Shown: positions 49,041-59,806 of the stretch, piece after piece | Layout of the letters: each line of letters opens with the position of its first letter | Position numbering within the stretch: position 1 is the stretch's first letter | NCBI RefSeq assembly: GCF_900116535.1 | Contig: NZ_FPAU01000003.1 | Coordinates: 1-64,000 of the forward strand | Direction: 5' to 3' | DNA length: 64,000 bases | Source of the DNA: Kosakonia arachidis | GTDB taxonomy: Bacteria > Pseudomonadota > Gammaproteobacteria > Enterobacterales > Enterobacteriaceae | The notes under the pieces: model-generated | What the model was told of the DNA's origin: nothing | The model's database searches: none | Seen by the model: only the letters and a program-made list of their open reading frames with translations | Program-made: the position numbers and the translations under genes

Positions 49041-50120
49041 ATGCAAGCGGCAACTGTAGTCGTTAACCGCCGCGCTCTGCGACACAATCTGCAACGTCTG
49101 CGCGAGCTGGCTCCTGCCAGCCGACTGGTTGCAGTCGTGAAAGCGAACGCCTATGGACACGGTCTTGTGGAGACCGCGCGAACGCTCCCCGATGCCGACG
49201 CTTTTGGCGTTGCTCGTCTCGAAGAAGCCCTGCAATTGCGTGCAGGGGGAATCACACAACCGATTCTGTTACTGGAAGGTTTTTTCGCCACCAGCGATTT
49301 GCCCGTGCTGGCAGAGCAACAGCTTGAAACGGTGATCCATAGCCCATGGCAACTGGATGCGCTGGAAACGGCCACGCTGTCCGCGCCGGTCACTGTATGG
49401 ATGAAACTGGATACCGGCATGCATCGCCTTGGTGTGCATCCTCATGAAGCTGAGGCGTTTTACACGCGTCTCTCCGGCTGCAAAAATGTGCATCAACCGG
49501 TGAATTTCGCCAGCCACTTTGCCCGCGCCGATGAGCCGGAGTGCGGTGTAACGGAACGCCAACTGGGTATTTTTACCGCCTTTACTGACGACAAACCGGG
49601 CCTGCGTTCGATTGCAGCTTCTGGCGGCACCTTGCTGTGGCCGCAGTCGCACTTTGACGCTGTGCGTCCCGGAATCATTCTTTATGGTGTTTCGCCGCTG
49701 GAAAACAGACCGTGGGGCGCTGATTTTGGTTTTCAGCCGGTGATGACATTGACTTCCACGCTGATTGCCGTGCGTGACCACAAATCAGGAGACGCAGTCG
49801 GTTACGGCGGTACCTGGGAAAGCGCGCGCGATACCCGTCTGGGCGTGGTGGCGATGGGATATGGCGACGGTTATCCGCGCGCTGCGCCTTCCGGAACACC
49901 CGTGCTGGTCAATGGACGCGAAGTGCCAATCGTTGGCCGTGTAGCAATGGACATGATATGTGTCGATCTCGGCCCTGATGCGCGTGAGCGCGTCGGCGAT
50001 AGCGTAGTGCTATGGGGCGATGGTTTGCCTGTCGAGCGTATCGCGGCCATCACAAAAGTGAGTGCTTACGAACTTATTACGCGCCTGACTGCCAGGGCGT
50101 CCCTGAAGTACCTCGACTAA
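49041..50120 (+). CDS. alr: alanine racemase (biosynthetic)
   Basis: PLP enzyme that makes D-alanine for peptidoglycan. The 359 residues equal E. coli Alr. Lys34 in [11 protein letters not shown] holds PLP, and the other catalytic residue, a tyrosine, lies in the [14 protein letters not shown] region near residue 255. [12 protein letters not shown] near 128 and [15 protein letters not shown] near 297 are family blocks. The start at 49041 has GAGGAAAAAC in front; an upstream ATG (49008) would add 11 residues. The ERIC repeat in the dnaB-alr gap lies just upstream. Confidence 0.97.
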   Translation: MQAATVVVNRRALRHNLQRLRELAPASRLVAVVKANAYGHGLVETARTLPDADAFGVARLEEALQLRAGGITQPILLLEGFFATSDLPVLAEQQLETVIHSPWQLDALETATLSAPVTVWMKLDTGMHRLGVHPHEAEAFYTRLSGCKNVHQPVNFASHFARADEPECGVTERQLGIFTAFTDDKPGLRSIAASGGTLLWPQSHFDAVRPGIILYGVSPLENRPWGADFGFQPVMTLTSTLIAVRDHKSGDAVGYGGTWESARDTRLGVVAMGYGDGYPRAAPSGTPVLVNGREVPIVGRVAMDMICVDLGPDARERVGDSVVLWGDGLPVERIAAITKVSAYELITRLTARASLKYLD

Positions 50121-50225
50121 ACGTTTTGCGCTTTCCTGCACGGGAAAGCGCTGCTCCTCTCGATCTTCCCTGGCTTCCGGTTTATTGTGTTGGTCTTGCC
50201 GACTGTAAACCTGGAGAATACACGC

Positions 50226-51419
50226 GTGTTTCAAAAAGTTGACGCCTACGCTGGCGACCCGATTCTCTCGCTCATGGAGCGTTTTAAAGAAGATCCCAGA
50301 AGCGACAAAGTTAACCTCAGCATCGGGTTGTATTACAACGAAGATGGCATTATTCCACGCCTGCAAGCAGTGGCTGAAGCCGAAACGCGCCTCAATGCGC
50401 AACCGCATGGCGCATCGCTCTATCTGCCGATGGAAGGGCTGAACAGCTACCGTCACTCCATTGCACCCCTGCTGTTTGGCGCAGATCATCCGGTGCTGGC
50501 GCAAAACCGCGTGGCAACTATCCAGACGCTGGGCGGCTCCGGTGCGCTAAAAATAGGCGCGGATTTCCTGAAACGCTACTTCCCCAACTCCGGCGTCTGG
50601 GTCAGCGATCCGACCTGGGAAAACCACATCGCTATTTTTGAAGGCGCTGGGTTCGAAGTAAGTACTTACCCCTGGTACGACGACGAAAGCAACGGCGTGC
50701 GCTTCCCGGCACTGCTGGAAAAACTGAATACCCTGCCGGAACAAAGCATCGTATTACTGCATCCGTGCTGCCATAACCCGACTGGCGCGGATCTGACTAA
50801 CGCCCAGTGGGACGAGGTGGTTGGCGTGCTGAAAGCACGCAATTTGATCCCATTCCTCGACATCGCTTATCAGGGCTTCGGCGCGGGCATGGAAGAAGAT
50901 GCTTACGCTATCCGCGCTATTGCCAGCGCCGGGATGCCTGCGCTGGTCAGTAACTCGTTCTCCAAAATTTTCTCCCTGTATGGCGAGCGTGTCGGCGGCC
51001 TTTCCGTAGTGTGTGAAGACAGCGAAGCCGCAGGCCGCGTGCTGGGACAACTGAAAGCTACCGTTCGTCGCAACTACTCCAGCCCGCCAAGTTTTGGTGC
51101 GCAACTGGTAGCGACCGTGCTCGGTGACGCGGCGCTACGGGCGCTCTGGCTGAAGGAAGTGGAAACGATGCGCACGCGCATTCAGGCAATGCGCCAGCAA
51201 CTGGTGCAGGTGCTGCGCGAAACCGTGCCGGGCGGGAATTTCGACTATCTGCTTAGGCAACGCGGTATGTTCAGCTACACAGGCTTGAGTGCGATGCAGG
51301 TCGATCGTTTGCGTGAGGAGTTTGGCGTTTACCTGATTGCCAGCGGTCGCATGTGTGTTGCCGGTCTGAACAGCCGCAACGTGCAGCGCGTGGCGCAAGC
51401 ATTTGCCGCTGTAATGTAA
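50226..51419 (+). CDS. tyrB: aromatic amino acid aminotransferase TyrB
   Basis: PLP transaminase for tyrosine, phenylalanine and also leucine and aspartate. The 397 residues equal E. coli TyrB. The PLP lysine lies in [18 protein letters not shown] near 247, [11 protein letters not shown] near 191, and the substrate-binding arginine in [12 protein letters not shown] near 386. The start is GTG at 50226 ([10 protein letters not shown]) with CTGGAGAATACAC in front, while upstream in-frame ATG/TTG codons would add unlikely residues. A TGTAAA half of a TyrR box lies upstream, but no convincing second half. Confidence 0.97.
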   Translation: MFQKVDAYAGDPILSLMERFKEDPRSDKVNLSIGLYYNEDGIIPRLQAVAEAETRLNAQPHGASLYLPMEGLNSYRHSIAPLLFGADHPVLAQNRVATIQTLGGSGALKIGADFLKRYFPNSGVWVSDPTWENHIAIFEGAGFEVSTYPWYDDESNGVRFPALLEKLNTLPEQSIVLLHPCCHNPTGADLTNAQWDEVVGVLKARNLIPFLDIAYQGFGAGMEEDAYAIRAIASAGMPALVSNSFSKIFSLYGERVGGLSVVCEDSEAAGRVLGQLKATVRRNYSSPPSFGAQLVATVLGDAALRALWLKEVETMRTRIQAMRQQLVQVLRETVPGGNFDYLLRQRGMFSYTGLSAMQVDRLREEFGVYLIASGRMCVAGLNSRNVQRVAQAFAAVM

Positions 51420-51613
51420 GCACCTGCTCACTTTTTAGTTTTCCCTGACCTTCTACCCACGCGCAGAAGGTCATTATCCCCACCTATTCTCTCATTATCC
51501 GCGTAATTCGCAGAAAATTCTTTGTTTCATCTGTCTCTGGGGTTAAGGTCGGGTAACATTTTGACCATTCGCACCATTTATGAATATAACGAACTGATAA
51601 TTTAGGGATAAAT

Positions 51614-52324
51614 ATGCGAACGATCACTCGTCTTTTTGGCGCAGCCTGTTTATGGCTGGCGTCAGGTAGCCTTGCGGTTTATGCCTCCGTACCTTCTCCG
51701 GTTGTGGAGGGTACCAACATCATCAAACTGGCCGAGCAGGCACCTGTTCACTGGGTTTCCGTGGCGCAAATTGAAAGTTCGCTGGTGGAGCGCCCCCCAA
51801 TGGCTGTCGGGTTTGATATCGACGATACGGTGCTTTTCTCCAGTCCTGGTTTCTGGCGTGGCAAGAAAACCTGGTCTCCGGACAGTGATGATTACCTGCA
51901 CACCCCGGCGTTCTGGGAGAAAATGAATAACGGCTGGGATGCATTCAGCATTCCCAAAGAGGTTGCACGTCAGTTAATCGCCATGCATGTGAAACGCGGC
52001 GACAGCATCTTTTTCATTACCGGTCGTAGCCAGACCCAAACAGAAAGCGTGACAAAAACGTTGCAGGAGGATTTTTTGATCCCTGCCGCGAATATGAATC
52101 CGGTGATTTTTGCCGGCGACCAGCCAGGGCAGAACACCAAAACTCAGTGGCTGAAGGAGAAGCAGATCCGCATTTTCTACGGCGATTCGGACAGTGATAT
52201 CGCCGCCGCGCGTGCGAGCGAAGCCCGGCCAGTCCGCATTCTGCGTGCCGCAAATTCTACCTATAAGCCATTGCCGCAGGCGGGCGCTATGGGCGAAGAG
52301 GTGATTGTCGACTCGGAGTTTTAA
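51614..52324 (+). CDS. aphA: class B acid phosphatase AphA
   Basis: Periplasmic, Mg-dependent non-specific acid phosphatase/phosphotransferase of the HAD superfamily. The 236-residue precursor has a signal peptide ([24 protein letters not shown]). Motif [20 protein letters not shown] lies near 66 with the nucleophilic Asp, motif [11 protein letters not shown] near 134, and motif [14 protein letters not shown] near 187. AATTTAGGGATAAAT lies before the ATG. Monocistronic. Confidence 0.96.
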   Translation: MRTITRLFGAACLWLASGSLAVYASVPSPVVEGTNIIKLAEQAPVHWVSVAQIESSLVERPPMAVGFDIDDTVLFSSPGFWRGKKTWSPDSDDYLHTPAFWEKMNNGWDAFSIPKEVARQLIAMHVKRGDSIFFITGRSQTQTESVTKTLQEDFLIPAANMNPVIFAGDQPGQNTKTQWLKEKQIRIFYGDSDSDIAAARASEARPVRILRAANSTYKPLPQAGAMGEEVIVDSEF

Positions 52325-52393
52325 AGGCCGGATTTGCCCTTTTGCCAATTTGCAGCACACTTAAAAACGGCCTCTTTGCAGAAGGAATAGTCG

Positions 52394-52810
52394 ATGTGGT
52401 ATCAACAGACGCTTACGCTTGGCGCGAAATCGCGCGGGTTTCACCTGGTCACCGATGAAGTGCTGGCGCAAATTCGTGAGCTTCCCCGCGTGCAAGTGGG
52501 TTTATTGCATCTGTTGCTGATGCACACGTCAGCTTCCCTCACTCTGAATGAAAATTGTGACTCCACGGTGCGCGATGATATGGAGCGCCACTTTTTAAAC
52601 GCCGTGCCGGACAATGCACCGTATAAGCACGACTACGAGGGGCCGGATGATATGCCCTCGCATATCAAATCCTCAACACTGGGTGTTTCACTGCTACTGC
52701 CGATCAGGAATGGGCGCGTGCAGTTAGGAACGTGGCAGGGGATCTGGCTGGGGGAGCATCGTATCCACGGCGGGTCGCGCACGATTATCGCGACACTACA
52801 AGGGGAATAA
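52394..52810 (+). CDS. yjbQ: YjbQ/UPF0047 family protein
   Basis: A 138-residue protein of the UPF0047 family, conserved across life. It has the signature [28 protein letters not shown] (about 40-67) and the C-terminal [21 protein letters not shown], with conserved His and Cys that form a metal-like pocket. E. coli YjbQ has been linked to weak thiamine phosphate synthase activity; the true function is unsettled. AGAAGGAATAGTCG is the ribosome site. Directly followed by yjbR. Confidence 0.93.
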   Translation: MWYQQTLTLGAKSRGFHLVTDEVLAQIRELPRVQVGLLHLLLMHTSASLTLNENCDSTVRDDMERHFLNAVPDNAPYKHDYEGPDDMPSHIKSSTLGVSLLLPIRNGRVQLGTWQGIWLGEHRIHGGSRTIIATLQGE

Positions 52811-52812
52811 AG

Positions 52813-53181
52813 ATGACAATTTCGGAGTTACTACAGTATTGCATGTCCAGACCTGGCGCGGAACAGAGTGTGCACAGCGACTGGAAAGCTACGCAAATCA
52901 AGGTCTCAGATGTGCTGTTTGCGATGGTAAAAGAGGTGGACGGTCGCCCGGCAGCTTCGTTGAAAACCAGTCCGGAGCTGGCGGAGTTGCTGCGTCAGCA
53001 GCATAAAGATGTGCGCCCAAGCCGCCATCTGAATAAAGCGCACTGGAGCACGGTATATCTCGATGGTTCGCTGCCAGATTCGCAGATTTACTATCTGGTG
53101 GATGCCTCCTGGAAACAGGCGATGGAGCTGGTACCAGAGAATATCCGGCACCAGCTTTATGAAGGATCAACCCGCTCGTAG
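52813..53181 (+). CDS. yjbR: MmcQ/YjbR family DNA-binding-like protein
   Basis: A 122-residue protein of the MmcQ/YjbR family (E. coli YjbR has 118), with a CyaY-like double-wing fold in known structures. The runs are MTISELLQYCMSRPGAEQ, KVSDVLFAMVKEVDGRPAASLKT and HLNKAHWSTVYLDGSLPDSQIYYLVDASW. It starts 2 bases after the yjbQ stop with AAGGGGAATAAAG in front, so the two form an operon. Function unknown. Convergent with uvrA, with 3 bases between. Confidence 0.93.
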   Translation: MTISELLQYCMSRPGAEQSVHSDWKATQIKVSDVLFAMVKEVDGRPAASLKTSPELAELLRQQHKDVRPSRHLNKAHWSTVYLDGSLPDSQIYYLVDASWKQAMELVPENIRHQLYEGSTRS

Positions 53182-53184
53182 CCG

Positions 53185-56019
53185 CTATTTCAACATCGGC
53201 TTAAGGAATCGCGCCGTGTGCGAGGCTTCGCATTCGGCGACGGTTTCCGGCGTGCCGGCAACGAGGATTTCACCGCCGCCACTGCCGCCTTCCGGGCCAA
53301 GATCGACAATCCAGTCCGCGGTTTTAATCACGTCCAGGTTGTGCTCAATTACCACGATGGTATTACCCTGATCGCGCAGTTGATGCAGCACGTCCAGCAA
53401 CTGCTGGATATCGGCAAAGTGCAGGCCGGTCGTCGGCTCGTCAAGGATATAGAGCGTTTGCCCGGTACCGCGTTTCGACAGTTCACGCGCGAGCTTCACG
53501 CGCTGCGCCTCTCCACCAGAGAGCGTGGTGGCCGACTGCCCCAGGCGAATATAGGTCAACCCAACATCCATCAGCGTTTGTAACTTGCGCGCCAGCGCTG
53601 GCACAGCATCAAAGAATTCACGGGCTTCTTCGATGGTCATATCCAGCACTTCATGGATGGTTTTGCCCTTATATTTAATTTCCAGCGTTTCGCGGTTATA
53701 GCGTTTGCCTTTGCACTGATCGCACGGTACATAAATATCCGGCAGGAAGTGCATCTCTACTTTGATAACGCCATCGCCCTGACAGGCTTCGCAGCGCCCG
53801 CCGCGCACGTTAAAGCTGAACCGTCCCGGCGTGTAACCGCGCGAGCGTGATTCTGGCACTCCGGCGAACAGTTCGCGCACTGGCGTAAAGACGCCCGTGT
53901 ATGTTGCCGGGTTGGAGCGCGGTGTGCGGCCAATCGGGCTCTGGTCGATATCGATTACCTTATCGAAATGTTCCAGCCCCTGAATATCGCGGTACGGAGC
54001 AGGTTCCGCGATGGTGGCGCCGTTGAGCTGGCGCTGGGCGATCGGGAACAGCGTATCGTTGATCAGCGTCGATTTCCCGGAACCGGAAACGCCGGTGATA
54101 CAAGTAAACAGACCCACCGGCAGCGTCAGTGTGACGTTTTTCAGGTTATTACCACGAGCACCAGTCAGCTTGAGCATTTTTTCCGGATCGGCGCTCACGC
54201 GCTGTTTCGGCAGCTCGATTTTACGCTTGCCACTCATGTACTGGCCGGTCAGTGATTCCGGCACCGCCATAATATCTTTGAGCGTCCCTTCAGCGACGAC
54301 CTGCCCGCCGTGTACACCCGCTCCAGGGCCGATATCAATCACGTGATCGGCCGCACGGATGGCATCTTCGTCGTGTTCGACGACAATCACCGTATTCCCC
54401 AGGTTACGCAGGTGAATCAGCGTACCGAGCAGGCGCTCGTTGTCGCGCTGGTGCAGACCGATGGACGGCTCATCCAGAACGTACATGACACCCACCAGAC
54501 CGGCACCAATCTGACTCGCCAGACGAATACGTTGCGCTTCGCCGCCGGAGAGTGTTTCCGCCGAGCGGGAAAGCGTCAGGTAGTTCAGGCCGACGTTAAC
54601 GAGAAACTTCAGACGGTCGCCAATCTCTTTCAGCACTTTTTCGGCAATTTTCGCCCGCTGACCGGAAAGCTTCAGGTTATTGAAGAAGTCCATCGCATGG
54701 CCGATGCTCATGTCGGAGATGGTCGGCAGCGGCGTATTCTCAACGAACACATGACGCGCTTCGCGACGCAGACGCGTTCCTTCACAGGAGGCGCAGGGGC
54801 GGTTGCTGATAAATTTCGCCAGCTCTTCGCGCACCGCGCTGGATTCCGTCTCTTTGTAGCGGCGCTCCATATTATGCAGCACGCCTTCGAACGGATGACG
54901 ACGCACAGAGGTGTCGCCGCGATCGTTCATATATTTGAATTCGATTGATTCTTTACCGGAACCGAACAGCACCACTTTCCGTACACTATCACTCAGACTT
55001 TCCCATGGCGCTTCCACATCGAATTTGTAGTGATCCGCCAGCGATTTCAGCATCTGGAAGTAGTAGAAATTACGGCGATCCCAGCCGCGGATCGCGCCGC
55101 CAGCCAGTGACAGTTCCGGATTCTGGATCACACGGTCCGGGTCAAAATATTGCTGTACGCCAAGGCCGTCGCAGGTCGGACATGCGCCTGCCGGGTTATT
55201 GAACGAGAACAAGCGTGGTTCCAGTTCGCGCATGCTGTAGCCGCAAATGGGGCAGGCAAAGTTGGCGGAGAACAGTAACTCTTCCGCGTTGGTATCGTCC
55301 ATGTCGGCGACCACAGCGGTACCGCCGGAGAGTTCCAGCGCGGTTTCAAACGATTCTGCCAGGCGCTGCGCCAGATCGCTGCGCACTTTAAAGCGGTCTA
55401 TCACCACTTCAATGGTGTGTTTCTTTTGCAGTTCCAGATTCGGCGGATCGGAAAGGTCGCACACTTCGCCGTCGATACGTGCGCGGATATAGCCCTGGCT
55501 TGCCAGGTTTTCCAACGTTTTGGTGTGCTCGCCTTTACGCTCTTTAATCACCGGAGCCAGCAGCATCAGGCGCTTGCCTTCTGGCTGTGACAGTACGTTA
55601 TCCACCATCTGGCTGACGGTTTGCGCCGCCAGCGGCACATCGTGATCCGGGCAGCGCGGCTCACCGACGCGGGCATAAAGCAGACGCAAATAGTCGTGGA
55701 TCTCGGTAATTGTCCCGACGGTGGAACGCGGGTTGTGCGAGGTTGATTTCTGCTCAATCGAGATCGCCGGCGACAGACCTTCAATATGGTCAACGTCCGG
55801 TTTTTCCATCAGCGATAAAAACTGACGTGCATAGGCGGAAAGCGATTCAACGTAGCGGCGCTGTCCTTCGGCATAAAGCGTGTCGAAAGCCAGTGAGGAC
55901 TTACCAGAACCCGACAGCCCGGTGACGACAATCAGCTTGTCGCGCGGGATGATGAGGTTGATGTTTTTGAGATTATGGGTGCGGGCGCCCCGTACTTCTA
56001 TCTTATCCAATCCATTCAC
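53185..56019 (-). CDS. uvrA: UvrABC excision nuclease subunit A
   Basis: ATPase that recognises DNA damage in nucleotide excision repair. The 944 residues compare with 940 in E. coli. It has Walker A1 [13 protein letters not shown] near 34, zinc fingers CPICGY...CPTCDG near 256 and CEACQGDG...CDQCKG near 744, another CASCEGTR near 410, two ABC signature motifs [12 protein letters not shown] and [12 protein letters not shown], and Walker A2 [13 protein letters not shown] near 645. The start at 56019 adds MNG before LDKIEV. Divergent from ssb with an SOS box between. Confidence 0.98.
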   Translation of the reverse strand: MNGLDKIEVRGARTHNLKNINLIIPRDKLIVVTGLSGSGKSSLAFDTLYAEGQRRYVESLSAYARQFLSLMEKPDVDHIEGLSPAISIEQKSTSHNPRSTVGTITEIHDYLRLLYARVGEPRCPDHDVPLAAQTVSQMVDNVLSQPEGKRLMLLAPVIKERKGEHTKTLENLASQGYIRARIDGEVCDLSDPPNLELQKKHTIEVVIDRFKVRSDLAQRLAESFETALELSGGTAVVADMDDTNAEELLFSANFACPICGYSMRELEPRLFSFNNPAGACPTCDGLGVQQYFDPDRVIQNPELSLAGGAIRGWDRRNFYYFQMLKSLADHYKFDVEAPWESLSDSVRKVVLFGSGKESIEFKYMNDRGDTSVRRHPFEGVLHNMERRYKETESSAVREELAKFISNRPCASCEGTRLRREARHVFVENTPLPTISDMSIGHAMDFFNNLKLSGQRAKIAEKVLKEIGDRLKFLVNVGLNYLTLSRSAETLSGGEAQRIRLASQIGAGLVGVMYVLDEPSIGLHQRDNERLLGTLIHLRNLGNTVIVVEHDEDAIRAADHVIDIGPGAGVHGGQVVAEGTLKDIMAVPESLTGQYMSGKRKIELPKQRVSADPEKMLKLTGARGNNLKNVTLTLPVGLFTCITGVSGSGKSTLINDTLFPIAQRQLNGATIAEPAPYRDIQGLEHFDKVIDIDQSPIGRTPRSNPATYTGVFTPVRELFAGVPESRSRGYTPGRFSFNVRGGRCEACQGDGVIKVEMHFLPDIYVPCDQCKGKRYNRETLEIKYKGKTIHEVLDMTIEEAREFFDAVPALARKLQTLMDVGLTYIRLGQSATTLSGGEAQRVKLARELSKRGTGQTLYILDEPTTGLHFADIQQLLDVLHQLRDQGNTIVVIEHNLDVIKTADWIVDLGPEGGSGGGEILVAGTPETVAECEASHTARFLKPMLK

Positions 56020-56103
56020 CTTTTACCCGGAGGAACACGTTTTGCCCGGTGTGTTTGAAGGACAACCGGCGATCACAAACGGCTAATTATGACACAATTC
56101 GAC

Positions 56104-56119
56104 CTGTTTGAATATACAG
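56104..56119. promoter_or_regulatory. LexA (SOS) box between uvrA and ssb
   Basis: CTGTTTGAATATACAG is a perfect CTGT-N8-ACAG box, 85 bp before uvrA and 155 bp before ssb. In E. coli this box controls uvrA and one ssb promoter. Confidence 0.94.
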
Positions 56120-56274
56120 TATTGGAATGCAAATCATGATTCGATGTGCAACAATGCGCCGTGAGTGCGATATCTCCGGAACATCCTTCGCAGCTATCAA
56201 ATTGCTACATGGAAATGGTACACTCGCGCGTTTACACTACTAAGAAACGTATTAACGTATCAGGAGACTCGAAC

Positions 56275-56796
56275 ATGGCCAGCAGAGGCGTAAACAAGGT
56301 GATTCTCGTCGGTAATCTGGGCCAGGACCCGGAAGTACGCTATATGCCGAGTGGTGGCGCAGTTGCCAACATTACGCTGGCTACTTCCGAATCCTGGCGC
56401 GACAAGCAGACCGGGGAAATGAAAGAGCAGACAGAGTGGCACCGCGTTGTGCTGTTCGGCAAGCTGGCGGAAGTGGCCGGTGAGTATCTGCGTAAGGGTT
56501 CTCAGGTTTATATCGAAGGCCAGCTGCGTACCCGCAAATGGACCGATCAGTCCGGTCAGGAAAAATACACTACGGAAGTGGTGGTGAACGTGGGCGGCAC
56601 CATGCAGATGCTGGGTGGCCGTCAGGGCGGCAGCGCACCTGCTACTGGTGGTCAGCAGCAGGGCGGTTGGGGCCAGCCTCAGCAGCCGCAGGGCGGTAAC
56701 CAGTTCAGCGGCGGCGCGCAGTCTCGTCCGCAGCAGTCCGCTCCGGCACCGTCTAACGAACCGCCTATGGATTTCGACGACGATATCCCGTTCTGA
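56275..56796 (+). CDS. ssb: single-stranded DNA-binding protein
   Basis: Homotetrameric protein that coats single-stranded DNA in replication, repair and recombination. It is 173 residues. The OB fold covers about 1-112 ([50 protein letters not shown]), then a Gly/Gln/Pro-rich linker, then the acidic tip DFDDDIPF that binds partner proteins. The start at 56275 gives MASRGVNK with CAGGAGACTCGAAC in front; a much longer upstream start (56146) is rejected. Ends in a strong terminator. Confidence 0.98.
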   Translation: MASRGVNKVILVGNLGQDPEVRYMPSGGAVANITLATSESWRDKQTGEMKEQTEWHRVVLFGKLAEVAGEYLRKGSQVYIEGQLRTRKWTDQSGQEKYTTEVVVNVGGTMQMLGGRQGGSAPATGGQQQGGWGQPQQPQGGNQFSGGAQSRPQQSAPAPSNEPPMDFDDDIPF

Positions 56797-56827
56797 TTGC
56801 GCTTTTTAGCGCGCGTTAATCAGAACT

Positions 56828-56858
56828 AAAAAACCCTGCTTCGGCAGGGTTTTTTAGT
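56828..56858. terminator. ssb / aroQ-gamma bidirectional terminator
   Basis: AAAACCCTGC-ttcg-GCAGGGTTTT with runs of A before and T after works on both strands. It lies between the convergent ssb and chorismate mutase genes. Confidence 0.92.
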
Positions 56859-57403
56859 TACTCTTTCAACGAAATCCCTTTCATTGTTTCCCAAATCCTT
56901 TGCTTATCCTGTTTGTGTAAATTCTTCTGCTGCACGGCGTGCATAAATGCCTCCCGGTCCTGTTCCGTCAGAGGTTGCCCGGACTTTAATCGTGCCGCCA
57001 CACTTTGCAGAATACGAGCGCTAAGTTGGCCGATTTGCGTCCGTACATCCTGAAGCGGGCGAGGCCGCCAGTCAGTTTCCGGCGCAGCCAGCCAGTCGGC
57101 GCGATAGCGGTACTGAATCGCCTTGGCGGCGTCCATCTGCGCCTGAATAAATGGCCTTACGCTCTCGCCTTTTAGCCCCAGAGAATCAGCATCAGCAAGG
57201 GTACTCTCCAGTACCTTCTCCTCTTGCGGTAGATCTTCGATTGCCTGGTGGTGCTGCGCTTTATAGCCAGCAACATCTTTCATCCACGACAAGCGTTCAT
57301 TGATCAAATTGCCAATCGAAGGGGGTGAAGCAGAAGCGGCTGTCGCAGAGAATGTTGCGGCAGCGAGAAGCAATACGACTGTATAGAGCTTGTACGGCAT
57401 CAT
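56858..57403 (-). CDS. exported gamma-class (AroQ-type) chorismate mutase
   Basis: Rearranges chorismate to prephenate, outside the cytoplasm. The 181-residue precursor has a signal peptide (MMPYKLYTVVLLLAAATFSATAASA). The mature part matches the secreted gamma class: INERLSWMKDVAGYKAQHHQAIEDLPQEE (about 35-63) and SVRPFIQAQMDAAKAIQYRYRADW (about 82-105), with the catalytic Arg, Lys and Gln in place. The start at 57403 has GGAG in front; an upstream start is rejected. It lies after the terminator of the ABC operon. Such exported mutases occur in Salmonella and other enterobacteria. Confidence 0.88.
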   Translation of the reverse strand: MMPYKLYTVVLLLAAATFSATAASASPPSIGNLINERLSWMKDVAGYKAQHHQAIEDLPQEEKVLESTLADADSLGLKGESVRPFIQAQMDAAKAIQYRYRADWLAAPETDWRPRPLQDVRTQIGQLSARILQSVAARLKSGQPLTEQDREAFMHAVQQKNLHKQDKQRIWETMKGISLKE

Positions 57404-57508
57404 AAATCTCCGACGTCGATAAACAGGAAGCCTCTGCAGGCGTTTCCGGCCCTTTGAAGAAACGTTGCGCAGAAAGTGTAGCTGGCACATTTTACAGCCA
57501 TGTGATGA

Positions 57509-57541
57509 TAAAAAAACCGTAAACCCGATCCGGGCTTACGG
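57509..57541 (-). terminator. ABC transporter operon terminator
   Basis: On the minus strand CCGTAAGCCCG-gat-CGGGTTTACGG is an 11-bp stem with one G-T pair, followed by TTTTTTTATC. It starts about 26 bases after the substrate-binding protein stop. Confidence 0.92.
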
Positions 57542-57567
57542 TTCTCTTTTACCGCGGGGTTAAAAAA

Positions 57568-58341
57568 TTACTTAGACACGTCCGCACCGAAGTATTTCTG
57601 GGAAATACGTTCGTAGGTGCCGTCGGCCTTGATCTCTTCCAGTGCTTTATCAATCGCCGCTTTCAGCTGCGGGTTGTTTTTGCGCAGCAGCACGGCGGAT
57701 TTCTCCGCATTGTCTTCCGTGGCGATGATTTTCACCGGTGCAGACGGTTTATGTTTTTTAAAGTCGAGGAACGACAGGTTGTCGTTGATAGTGGCATCGG
57801 CACGGCCTTGCACCACCAGATCGATAGACTGGTTAAAGCCGTCGGTCGGAACAATTTCCGCACCGTATTTACGCGCGATCTGGCCGTAGTTACTGGTCAG
57901 TGACTGGGCTGATTTTTTGCCTTTTAGATCGGCAAAACTTTTAATGCTGCTATCTTTGTCATTGACGATCAGTACTGCTTTAGAAGCAATATACGGCTCG
58001 GAGAAGTCGAATTTCTTCTCGCGTTCCGGCGTAATACCCACCTGGTTGATCACCACGTCATAACGGTTCGCGTCGATACCGGCGATCAGACCGTCCCATT
58101 TACCTTCAACGAACTGCGGGTTCACTTTCAGGCGTTTGGCGATTTCACGGCCAATTTCTACGTCAAAACCTTCCAGCGTGCCGGAAGTATTGTGGAAAGT
58201 GAACGGCGGATAGGTGCCTTCAGTTCCAATTTTCAGTACGCCAGCGGACTGAATTTTTGCCAAATCATCCTGTGCCAGCGCTGCGTGGGCAAAACCAAGC
58301 TGCATAATCCCGGCGACGACTAATGTTGCGAGTGCTTTCAT
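57568..58341 (-). CDS. polar amino acid ABC transporter substrate-binding protein
   Basis: Periplasmic binding protein of solute-binding family 3. The signal peptide is MKALATLVVAGIMQLGFAHAALA. Then IGTEGTYPPFTFHNTSGTLEGFDVEIGREIAKRL (family signature near 38-72), DGLIAGIDANRYDVVINQVGITPER near 85, and the hinge region. It resembles cystine/histidine/arginine-type binding proteins; the ligand is not certain. The start is set at the second ATG (58341), with AGGG 8 bases before it, rather than at 58347. Third gene of the permease-ATPase-binding-protein operon, ending in a terminator. Confidence 0.85.
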   Translation of the reverse strand: MKALATLVVAGIMQLGFAHAALAQDDLAKIQSAGVLKIGTEGTYPPFTFHNTSGTLEGFDVEIGREIAKRLKVNPQFVEGKWDGLIAGIDANRYDVVINQVGITPEREKKFDFSEPYIASKAVLIVNDKDSSIKSFADLKGKKSAQSLTSNYGQIARKYGAEIVPTDGFNQSIDLVVQGRADATINDNLSFLDFKKHKPSAPVKIIATEDNAEKSAVLLRKNNPQLKAAIDKALEEIKADGTYERISQKYFGADVSK

Positions 58342-58365
58342 CTGCATTACCCTATGTTGTTTTAA

Positions 58366-59133
58366 TTAACTCGCCCCGAGTTCCGGGAGCGCTGTGCTTA
58401 ACGAGGCGATAAACTCCGCAGTACGGGGTTTCTTCGCGTGCAAAAACAAATCGTTAGCGGAGCCGGATTCGACAATTTCCCCGGCTTCCAGAAATACCAC
58501 CTGGCTGGCAATATTCGCCGCCAGACGCAAATCATGGGTCGCCATGATCATCGTGGTGCCTTCCAGCGCCAGTTGGCGCAGCACGGCCACCACTTCGCCG
58601 GAGAGCTCAGGATCGAGTGCGGAAGTGGGTTCATCGCACAGCAGAACTGCTGGTGACGGAGCCAGCGCGCGGGCAATCGCCACGCGTTGCTGCTGGCCGC
58701 CAGAGAGCGTATTTGGCAGAGCATCGCGTTTGTGCAGCATGCCGACTTTATCCAGCAGCTCTTCACCACGGCGGCGGGCGCGTTCGCGATCCCATTTATG
58801 TACTGTAATCAGCCCTTCGATGATGTTGTCGAGGGCGGTCATATGCGGAAACAGCGCGAAGTTCTGAAACACCATACCGGTCTGGCGGCTGATGCGGCGA
58901 ATATCCTGCCCTTTGATCCGCGCATCCGGCGCGAATGTGATGCGCTCTTTGCCGATGGTCAGCTCCCCTGACTGGGGAATTTCCAGCAAATTAATGCAGC
59001 GCAATAAGGTGCTTTTCCCGCTGCCTGAAGGGCCAATCAGCGTGGTTACCGTACCTTCTTCAATCGTCAAATTGATGTTCTTCAGCACCCGGTTGCCGTC
59101 GAAATTTTTTTCAATGCTGGAGAGCGTTATCAT
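58366..59133 (-). CDS. polar amino acid ABC transporter ATP-binding protein
   Basis: A 255-residue ATPase of the polar amino-acid importer class (GlnQ/HisP). It has Walker [17 protein letters not shown] near 33, Q-loop GMVFQNFALFPHMT, signature LSGGQQQRVAIARAL near 144, Walker B VLLCDEPTSALDPE near 164 and switch His in MATHDLRLA. The end extends with LHAKKPRTAEFIASLS. Its start overlaps the permease gene by 23 bases, so they are coupled. Substrate as for the operon. Confidence 0.9.
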   Translation of the reverse strand: MITLSSIEKNFDGNRVLKNINLTIEEGTVTTLIGPSGSGKSTLLRCINLLEIPQSGELTIGKERITFAPDARIKGQDIRRISRQTGMVFQNFALFPHMTALDNIIEGLITVHKWDRERARRRGEELLDKVGMLHKRDALPNTLSGGQQQRVAIARALAPSPAVLLCDEPTSALDPELSGEVVAVLRQLALEGTTMIMATHDLRLAANIASQVVFLEAGEIVESGSANDLFLHAKKPRTAEFIASLSTALPELGAS

Positions 59134-59806
59134 TGACCTGGCCTTTTACTGTCGTACCCGCTAATTTCCGCTCCAGCTTCTCTTGCAAATGCGATAACAC
59201 AGAACTGAAGAACAGATAAATAATCGCCGCTTCGCTGTACAAAATCAGCGGTTCATAGGTCACCGCCGCAATTTGCTGCGCGGCAAGAAACATCTCCGGT
59301 ACGGTGATCACCGACGCCAGCGAAGTATCTTTTACCAGTGAAATAAAAGTGTTAGAGAGGGGCGGCACGGCGATGCGCGCGGCCTGCGGCAGAATAATAC
59401 GACGCAGCGACTGCGCCCATGTCATGCTGATGGAATGGGCGGCTTCCCATTGCCCTTTCGGCACGGCCAGCAGCGTTGCCCTGATCACTTCGGAGGTATA
59501 CGCGCCAATATTGACGGTAAAGCCGATTACCGCCGCAGGGAAGGCATCAATGGTGATCCCGGCACTCGGCAACGCGTAGAAAATCAAAAATAGCTGCACC
59601 AGCAGCGGCGTACCGCGGATCAGCCAGACGTAAAACCGCACTACCGGTTTTAAAAACGCCGGGCCATACAGACGCAAAAGCGCAACCACAAACCCGAGTG
59701 ACAGCCCAAGAATAAAAGAGATCAGCGTTAAGGGAATGGTGAATTTCAGCCCTGCGGAAAGCATCGGCCAGAAAGAATCAATCGCTAAGGGTAACCATGT
59801 TGGCAC
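59111..59806 (-). CDS. polar amino acid ABC transporter permease
   Basis: A 231-residue permease of the HisM/GlnP/YecS type with five hydrophobic segments (from about 10-45 to 195-215) and the EAA-like loop EAAHSISMTWAQSLRRIILPQAARIAVPPLSN (about 122-153). First gene of the operon permease-ATPase-binding protein. Only one permease gene is present, so it probably forms a homodimer. The promoter lies in the 375-bp gap shared with the divergent IclR gene. Confidence 0.88.
   Translation of the reverse strand: MPTWLPLAIDSFWPMLSAGLKFTIPLTLISFILGLSLGFVVALLRLYGPAFLKPVVRFYVWLIRGTPLLVQLFLIFYALPSAGITIDAFPAAVIGFTVNIGAYTSEVIRATLLAVPKGQWEAAHSISMTWAQSLRRIILPQAARIAVPPLSNTFISLVKDTSLASVITVPEMFLAAQQIAAVTYEPLILYSEAAIIYLFFSSVLSHLQEKLERKLAGTTVKGQVNDNALQH

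Noticed and set aside
50128-50151. alr terminator hairpin GCGCTTTCC...GGGAAAGCGC
   Set aside because: The stem is good but no U-run follows, so it was not called as a terminator.
50190-50225. TyrR box upstream of tyrB
   Set aside because: Only the TGTAAA half is present at the right place; the partner half after 6 bases (GAATAC) does not match TTTACA, so it is not listed as a site.
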